DNA of 64,000 nt, taken from the NCBI GenBank assembly GCA_050011155.1, contig JBEKJP010000045.1:29299-93298 (forward strand). The letters run 5' to 3'. The notes beneath the pieces are model-generated. The model was not told the origin of the DNA. It did no database searches and saw only the letters and a list, made by a program, of their open reading frames with translations. The stretch is from Palsa-504 sp050011155. GTDB lineage: Bacteria > Actinomycetota > Actinomycetes > Streptosporangiales > Streptosporangiaceae. Positions 59,407 through 64,000 of the stretch are shown here, one piece after another. Position 1 is the first letter of the stretch, and each line of letters opens with the position of its first letter. The translations under genes and the position numbers were made by a program.

Positions 59407-62183
59407 CGACCGTTCTCCTCTTCTGTGCCGGGCGCGTGGCCCTTGGCACGGCGGATTCCGCCCTGGAACCCGCTCAGGCGGTTGCGCGCCAATTCAGGTG
59501 ACCTCTGCGCCACCGGAGCCCGAGTCACGCCCCCGCCGGCCTGACGGCCAGCCACACCGTGGCCCGGCGAGCGGCCGCCACCCGCGGATCCGGGCAGGAG
59601 GTTCGCCCGCGGGACGCGCACCGGCAGCCCGGCCGCCGTCTGGTCGCCGCGGATCGGCTCGGCGATGATCTGGGCGGCGTGCTGGCCGTCGGCCCACAGG
59701 TCCGGCCCGGATAGCCCGCCGGCAGCTAGAAACCCGCCGGCAGCTAGAAACCCGCCGGACCCTGGCAGCCCGCCGGACCCTGGCAGCCCGCCGGACCCTG
59801 GCAGCCCGCCAGTCGGTGGTCCGCCGTCGGTGGCCGGCTGGGGAGCCATAGCGGGCTCGCCGTCGTCATTCGCGGCCGTCGATGGCGTCTGGCTGCGGAA
59901 CCACAGCGACGCTGACGAGCCGGCTGACCGCACCGTCTCACCCGGGCCGGTGCCTGGCTGAGGTCCCTGGTGCGCGCCGGTGCCCACCTGCACCGCGTGA
60001 GGCTGCGCCTGCACCGCGATCTCGAGTCGGCCGCTGGCCGGCAGGCCGCTCGGGGCCAGGCCGGTCGAGGCCAGGCCGGCCGGAGCCGGGCGCGCGGCGG
60101 GAGAGCGGCGGCCGCCCGCCGCATAGCGCGAGGCCGTGGCCGTCTGGCGGTCCATCCGGTCGCCGGGCCAGGAGGACAGCTGGGTGCCCCGGTCGGCGAT
60201 GCCGTCCGGCAGCCAGACCAGGGCAGTCAGCCCCTGCGGGGACCGCGGGCGCAGCCTGACACGAATCCCGTGCCGCTCGGCCAGGCGCGCCACCGCGAAC
60301 AGGCCCATGTGCCGGGAAACCGATACGTCGATGACGGGCGGATGGTCGAGCCGCCAGTTCATCTCCGCTAGCCGGGCCTCGGGCACGCCGACCCCGCTGT
60401 CGCTGACCTCGACCAGCACGCCACCGGTGGTCAGCTCCTGAGCCGACACGTGGACCAGGGTGTCTTCAGGGGAGAAGACCGTCGCGTTCTCGATGAGCTC
60501 GGCCAGCAGGTGCACCACGTCCGATACCGCCCCCCCGGAGATCGCGACCCCGGGCTGGATCCTGAGCGCGACCCGGGCGTACTGCTCGATCTCCGACGCT
60601 GCGGCCCGGGCCACGTCCGCCAGCGGGACCGGTCCGCTCCACTTGCGGGCGGTGTCGTGACCGGCCAGCAGCAGGAGGTTCTCTGAGTTGCGGCGCATCC
60701 GGGTGACCAGGTGGTCCATCGAGAACAAGCTGGCCAGCCGCCCCGGATCTTGCTCGTTCTGCTCCAGCGAGTCGATCAGGCGCACCAGCCGCTCGATCAG
60801 CGACTGGCTGCGCCGGGACAGGTTGACGAACATCGCGTTGAAGCTGCGGCGCAGCATCGCCTCGTTGCCGGCCAGCCGTACCGCTTCCGAGTGCACCTGA
60901 TCGAACGCCCGGGCCACCTGGCCGATCTCGTCGGCCGACTTCACCTCGATCGGGGCTACCTCCAGGCTGGCCGACGGATCCTGGGCCTCGCTCAGCCGCC
61001 GGACCCGCTCCGGCAGCTGCACCGTGGCGATGTCGAGCGCGCCTTCCCGCAGCCTGCGCAGCGGCCGGACCAGGGACCTGGCCACGGCGAGCGTCGCGAT
61101 CAGGACCAGGAGCAGGATCAGCCCGGTCAGGATCGCGGTGGTGAGGGCGGACCGTTCCGCGCCCCCTTGCAGCGACTGGGCTCGCGCGACAATCTTCTTG
61201 GCGATGCTCAGCTCGACCTGCTGCATGTCGTCGACCGTGGCTGACTGGACCGAGTACCACTGCCCGGGCGCCGCCTTCGGGCTGATGCCCAGGGCGCCCG
61301 CGCCAATGGCCAGGCTGCCCGTGCCCACGATATAGATCTCGATGTTCTGCGCCTGGTTCACCTGCGGGCCGGCCACGGTGTTCCGGTAGGCGTTCTGCTC
61401 CCGGGCGGTAGCGGTCGTGTCGAACGCGGTCAGGTCGGTGAGCTGCTGAGACTGGGCGGTGGTCAGCGCCTGCTGCACGCCGTCCGCGAAGATCTGCTGG
61501 CTGAGCGCGTTGAACAGGAGCGCGCGCTGCTGAGCGGCCTGGTCCTTGGCCTGGGACAGCGAGTTGAGCGTCTGGACGTCGTTGGCGAGTCCGGAGTCCG
61601 AGGTGCCCTGCGCGATCTGGTCGTTGAGGGCGATCATGTTGCTGATGGGGGCCGAGTAGTCGGCGATAGCCGCCAGGGCGGACTGGCTGGCCTGGGCCGT
61701 GCCGCGCAGCGCAGCGAGGTTCGTGATCACGGAGAGCACGGTGGCCACCCTGGACTGGATGTTCGCCGGGAAGGAGCCGTCGATCCCGGCCGCCAGCACC
61801 CGGACCCGGGCGGCCGCCGCGTCGGTCGCGTCGTACCAGCGCTTGAGGTCCTTGGGGTTGGTGATGGGGAGGAGTCCGGTCGTCTCGTCCCGTTCGTCCT
61901 CCAGGGCCTGCACCAGGCCGGTGACCTGCTGGCCGAGGTTAGCCAGCTGCGCTACCCGGCCGAACTGGGCCGCGCTGCCCGTCGCCGCCGACACCCGCAG
62001 GCCGCCGAAGACCAGGCCCATGACCAGTGCCAGCACGATCACCGAGATCAGCCGCCACGACACCGACCAGTCCCGCAGGGCCCGCGTTGACGGACTCCGG
62101 AGCTGGGAAACCCTAGATTCTCTGGCGTGCTGGCTGGTCTTGCCGGCGCGCGACCTGCCGCTCGCCGCTCCACGGTTTCCCAT
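59403..62183 (-). CDS. Conservon-type sensor histidine kinase with nitrate-sensor-like domain (CvnA-like)
   Basis: 926 residues. A cytoplasmic N-terminus and membrane helix near residues 44-66 (LISVIVLALVMGLVFGGLRV) precede an extracytoplasmic all-helical NIT-like domain (residues about 70-340; LEDERDETTGLLPITNPKDL). A second helix lies near residues 345-367, then a HAMP linker. The dimerisation helices (FVNLSRRSQSLIERLVRLID, DHLVTRMRRNSENLLLLAG, about 455-505) and an ATPase domain with N-box ELIENATVFSP follow. The 300-residue C-terminal tail is Pro/Gly-rich with an 18-bp repeat (59715-59804). No response regulator is encoded nearby; the output is expected through the Roadblock protein. Confidence 0.92.
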   Translation of the reverse strand: MGNRGAASGRSRAGKTSQHARESRVSQLRSPSTRALRDWSVSWRLISVIVLALVMGLVFGGLRVSAATGSAAQFGRVAQLANLGQQVTGLVQALEDERDETTGLLPITNPKDLKRWYDATDAAAARVRVLAAGIDGSFPANIQSRVATVLSVITNLAALRGTAQASQSALAAIADYSAPISNMIALNDQIAQGTSDSGLANDVQTLNSLSQAKDQAAQQRALLFNALSQQIFADGVQQALTTAQSQQLTDLTAFDTTATAREQNAYRNTVAGPQVNQAQNIEIYIVGTGSLAIGAGALGISPKAAPGQWYSVQSATVDDMQQVELSIAKKIVARAQSLQGGAERSALTTAILTGLILLLVLIATLAVARSLVRPLRRLREGALDIATVQLPERVRRLSEAQDPSASLEVAPIEVKSADEIGQVARAFDQVHSEAVRLAGNEAMLRRSFNAMFVNLSRRSQSLIERLVRLIDSLEQNEQDPGRLASLFSMDHLVTRMRRNSENLLLLAGHDTARKWSGPVPLADVARAAASEIEQYARVALRIQPGVAISGGAVSDVVHLLAELIENATVFSPEDTLVHVSAQELTTGGVLVEVSDSGVGVPEARLAEMNWRLDHPPVIDVSVSRHMGLFAVARLAERHGIRVRLRPRSPQGLTALVWLPDGIADRGTQLSSWPGDRMDRQTATASRYAAGGRRSPAARPAPAGLASTGLAPSGLPASGRLEIAVQAQPHAVQVGTGAHQGPQPGTGPGETVRSAGSSASLWFRSQTPSTAANDDGEPAMAPQPATDGGPPTGGLPGSGGLPGSGGLPGSGGFLAAGGFLAAGGLSGPDLWADGQHAAQIIAEPIRGDQTAAGLPVRVPRANLLPGSAGGGRSPGHGVAGRQAGGGVTRAPVAQRSPELARNRLSGFQGGIRRAKGHAPGTEEENGR
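59715..59804. repeat. Five 18-bp tandem repeats in the kinase tail
   Basis: Two copies of cccgccggcagctagaaa (59715-59750) adjoin three copies of cccgccggaccctggcag (59751-59804). In the kinase reading frame they give GFLAAG twice and GLPGSG three times, in frame. Such units can change copy number without breaking the frame. Confidence 0.9.
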
Positions 62184-62264
62184 TCACATTGTCCTTGCTA
62201 GTTACGTCTTTTCTAACGCCGCGCTGCAGACGCAAGCGACCCATCCGACCGAGGCCTCGGGCCG

Positions 62265-63566
62265 TCAGCTGGTCCAGGGCGGCTTGGTGGCGAGGATCGA
62301 CACCGAGCCGGCCGTGTGGGACGGCAGGACCTGGCTGAAGGAGCCGTTCTGCCACTGGAAGACGAAGGCGGCCGCGGCCCCGTTCTCCCCCAGCGCGTCG
62401 AACTTCACCAGTCCCTGCACGGTGCTCAGGGCCACGTCGCTGTGCAGGTACTGGATGATCTTGGCGTTGTCGGTACCGCCGGTGGCGGTGACCGCCTCGG
62501 CGATGACCTGGCCCACCGAGTAGGCCTCGGCCACGTCGGCGTTGACGCTGGACGCCGTGCCGCCGTACTGGGCGACGTACTCATGGACCATCTTCTTGCT
62601 CTGCGCGTTGGCGTACCCGGGGTACCAGCCATCGGGCACCATCATCCCGGCGGCGTCGCCGGTGCCGACCACGGACGTGAACGCAGCGCCCTGATCGGGG
62701 CCGGCCGCCGCGATGAACAGCTTGGGCTTGTAGTGCTGCTGCTCAAACGCTTGCATGAAGGCGGCCACCGTCGGCACGTCGGTAGATCCGAGCACGACGA
62801 GCTGCGGGTCGGCCGCCGCCACCTGGTCGGCCGGGCCCTTGTAGTCCGCGACCTCCTCAGGGAAGACCTTCGAGTACACCGTCTGCACGCCGAGTTGCTG
62901 CAGCTCCGTCTGGGCCAGTTGCACAGGCGGGTCGGCGAACGGGTCCTGGGCCATCGGGTAGGCCGCGGTCTTCGGCCGCTCGGTCGGCGGCAGCGAGGCG
63001 ATCCATTTCACGAACGGGATCATCTCGTCCGCGACCGGCAGGCTCACGTCGAACACGTCGTGGTCAGCCTGGTTGGACGGGGTATCGAAGACCGACGGCG
63101 CGCCGCCTGCCCCTTCCACGAACGCCATCCCGTAGCGTGCCGCCACCGACGCCGCCGGCGCGGTGAGCAGCGAGGAAAACGGCCCGAAGGCCAGGTCGAC
63201 GTGATCCTTGCCGAACAGCGTCTGGTAGTTGCTGACCACCTGATTCGGCGAGCTCGCGTCGTCGAGGATGATGAGCTTGACCTTCCGGCCCAGCAGGCCG
63301 CCGTGGGCGTTGACGTCATCGGCCCACAGCTTGTATCCCTTCTCGAACGCCTGCCCGTCAGCCGAGAAGTCCCCGGTCCGGGACAGCGACGCGCCGATGG
63401 TGAGCGGGCCCGTCGAGCCGGCCGGCGTGGCGGTACTGCTGCCCGGGCTGCCGCCGCTGGAACAGGAGGCCAACGCGCTTATCCCGAGCACCGCGAGGGC
63501 ACTCCTGGCGAAGGTGCTGCGGAACCGTGGACGGCCAGGTCTCACACCCGTGCCCTCCTGTCTCAA
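62265..63566 (-). CDS. Branched-chain amino-acid-type ABC substrate-binding lipoprotein (LivJ-like)
   Basis: 433 residues. The lipoprotein signal ends ALASC with Cys35, followed by a Ser/Gly/Thr linker. The periplasmic-binding type I fold is shown by GPLTIGASLSRTGDFSADGQ, GLLGRKVKLIILDDASSPNQ, ADPQLVVLGSTDVPTVAAFM and NADVAEAYSVGQVIAEAVT. It lies 81 bases upstream of the sensor kinase on the same strand, with no permease or ATPase nearby, so it may serve as the ligand sensor of the kinase rather than as a transporter part. Confidence 0.9.
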   Translation of the reverse strand: MRQEGTGVRPGRPRFRSTFARSALAVLGISALASCSSGGSPGSSTATPAGSTGPLTIGASLSRTGDFSADGQAFEKGYKLWADDVNAHGGLLGRKVKLIILDDASSPNQVVSNYQTLFGKDHVDLAFGPFSSLLTAPAASVAARYGMAFVEGAGGAPSVFDTPSNQADHDVFDVSLPVADEMIPFVKWIASLPPTERPKTAAYPMAQDPFADPPVQLAQTELQQLGVQTVYSKVFPEEVADYKGPADQVAAADPQLVVLGSTDVPTVAAFMQAFEQQHYKPKLFIAAAGPDQGAAFTSVVGTGDAAGMMVPDGWYPGYANAQSKKMVHEYVAQYGGTASSVNADVAEAYSVGQVIAEAVTATGGTDNAKIIQYLHSDVALSTVQGLVKFDALGENGAAAAFVFQWQNGSFSQVLPSHTAGSVSILATKPPWTS

Positions 63567-63764
63567 TCGTTTGCATAGTTACACTGGACTGGTTATACCG
63601 GCCGAAACCACCTTCCGTGGACCGAATGTCCCGATAGCAACGAAACTTGCTGCAAGCTGTGCTTTTCCCACGCCTTCTGACCGCGAACGGCTCGCACCCC
63701 GCATAGCCCAGGCGCCGTGCTTGACTGGCGGCGTGCGGTTTGCACCGCGATTCGGAGGTGTCCC

Positions 63765-64000
63765 CTGCTCGGTCTCGAACTCGTCGTGGTCCTGGGCGCG
63801 GCGGTGCTGGTGTGCGGGGTGCTGGCGCGCCGCGTCCGGGTCGCCCCGCCGGTGCTGCAACTGGCCTGCGGCGCGCTGCTCGGCTTCGCCCCGGCGCTGC
63901 GCCAGGTGCACCTGCCGCCCCAGGTGGTGCTGCTGCTGTTCCTGCCCGCGCTGCTGTACTGGGAGAGCCTGACCACGTCGCTGCGCGAGATCCGCAGCAA
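63765..64000 (+). CDS. Cation/proton antiporter (CPA1 type), N-terminal part cut by window edge
   Basis: Open to the edge, about 78 residues: LLGLELVVVLGAAVLVCGVL, ARRVRVAPPVLQLACGALLG, then PPQVVLLLFLPALLYWESLT. The two hydrophobic helices, and the LPALLYWESL pattern of monovalent cation/proton antiporters (NhaP/Nhe type), are clear. The start is uncertain: CTG 63765 lies after cggagg at good spacing, and an upstream in-frame GTG (near 63717) is possible. It is divergent from the LivJ-like gene. Confidence 0.7.
   Translation, partial: MLGLELVVVLGAAVLVCGVLARRVRVAPPVLQLACGALLGFAPALRQVHLPPQVVLLLFLPALLYWESLTTSLREIRS

Noticed and set aside
1..64000. tRNA, rRNA or CRISPR array
   Set aside because: No cloverleaf sequence, rRNA core or regularly spaced direct repeats were seen.

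Overview
This is a 64 kb stretch of very GC-rich DNA with strong third-position G/C bias, GTG starts and ATGA/GTGA gene overlaps. The gene content is typical of a large-genome soil actinobacterium: a SARP/NB-ARC/TPR regulator, a conservon-type sensor kinase with a Roadblock protein, a SigE-like ECF factor, many TetR/LacI/MarR/PucR regulators, P450s and secreted glycosidases. The genus cannot be fixed from the sequence. No tRNA, rRNA, CRISPR array or intact insertion sequence was seen. The window looks like a chromosomal accessory region rich in catabolic and regulatory genes and in decayed genes.

Layout. 1-1733: a PaaX-type regulator cut by the window edge, then remnants of aromatic catabolism genes (CoA-ester hydroxylase, acyl-CoA/AMP ligase, MarR, extradiol dioxygenase) around a nested palindrome. 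1775-4267: an overlapping operon of an accessory SecY, an ECF sigma factor and a membrane-anchored protein that may be its anti-sigma factor. 4272-7072: a TfdB-like aromatic hydroxylase and an AraC regulator. 7518-9931: a small basic protein, an NfeD-type domain, a flotillin and a partner of unknown function. 9829-16874: a collapsed HTH/NB-ARC regulator, a secreted seven-bladed propeller, a SARP regulator, and a P450 divergent from a TetR gene. 16890-19899: a decayed GH16 gene, a Cys/His-rich small protein and a glycosyltransferase operon whose middle gene is broken.

20561-30511 is an amine-catabolism region. It holds a copper amine oxidase with an APC permease and a fascin-like secreted trefoil protein. 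A TetR gene then faces a four-gene operon (class II aldolase, PfkB kinase, class III aminotransferase, APC permease). This operon may encode import, deamination, phosphorylation and aldol cleavage of an unidentified amino compound; it is the best candidate here for an undescribed pathway. 30503-34672: a secreted lipase, then a Baeyer-Villiger-type monooxygenase and a short-chain dehydrogenase divergent from a TetR gene, with a 50-bp tandem duplication at the junction of the two enzymes.

34725-46490: a PucR regulator, an ankyrin protein overlapping a MetE/UROD-like barrel protein, a complete Dpp/Opp-type ABC operon ending in its own LacI regulator, a ketopantoate reductase remnant, and a deacylase of the succinylglutamate desuccinylase/aspartoacylase family. 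46894-49475: a LacI regulator with a recognisable promoter and operator, and a secreted GH16 glycosidase with a carbohydrate-binding module. 49472-56403: an XRE regulator, a large membrane protein of unknown function, a frameshifted ORF, a PAS-GGDEF-EAL protein and a STAS protein whose usual phospho-Ser position is His. 56671-58960: a luciferase-like monooxygenase, MarR regulator and FMN reductase operon of the CE1758/CE1759 type. 59011-64000: a reduced conservon (kinase plus Roadblock only) behind a branched-chain amino-acid-type binding lipoprotein, and the start of a CPA1-type cation/proton antiporter.

Opposed palindromes, short tandem repeats at gene junctions and several single-event gene losses recur throughout. 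All functional names rest on recognised motifs and family knowledge; no database search was run.
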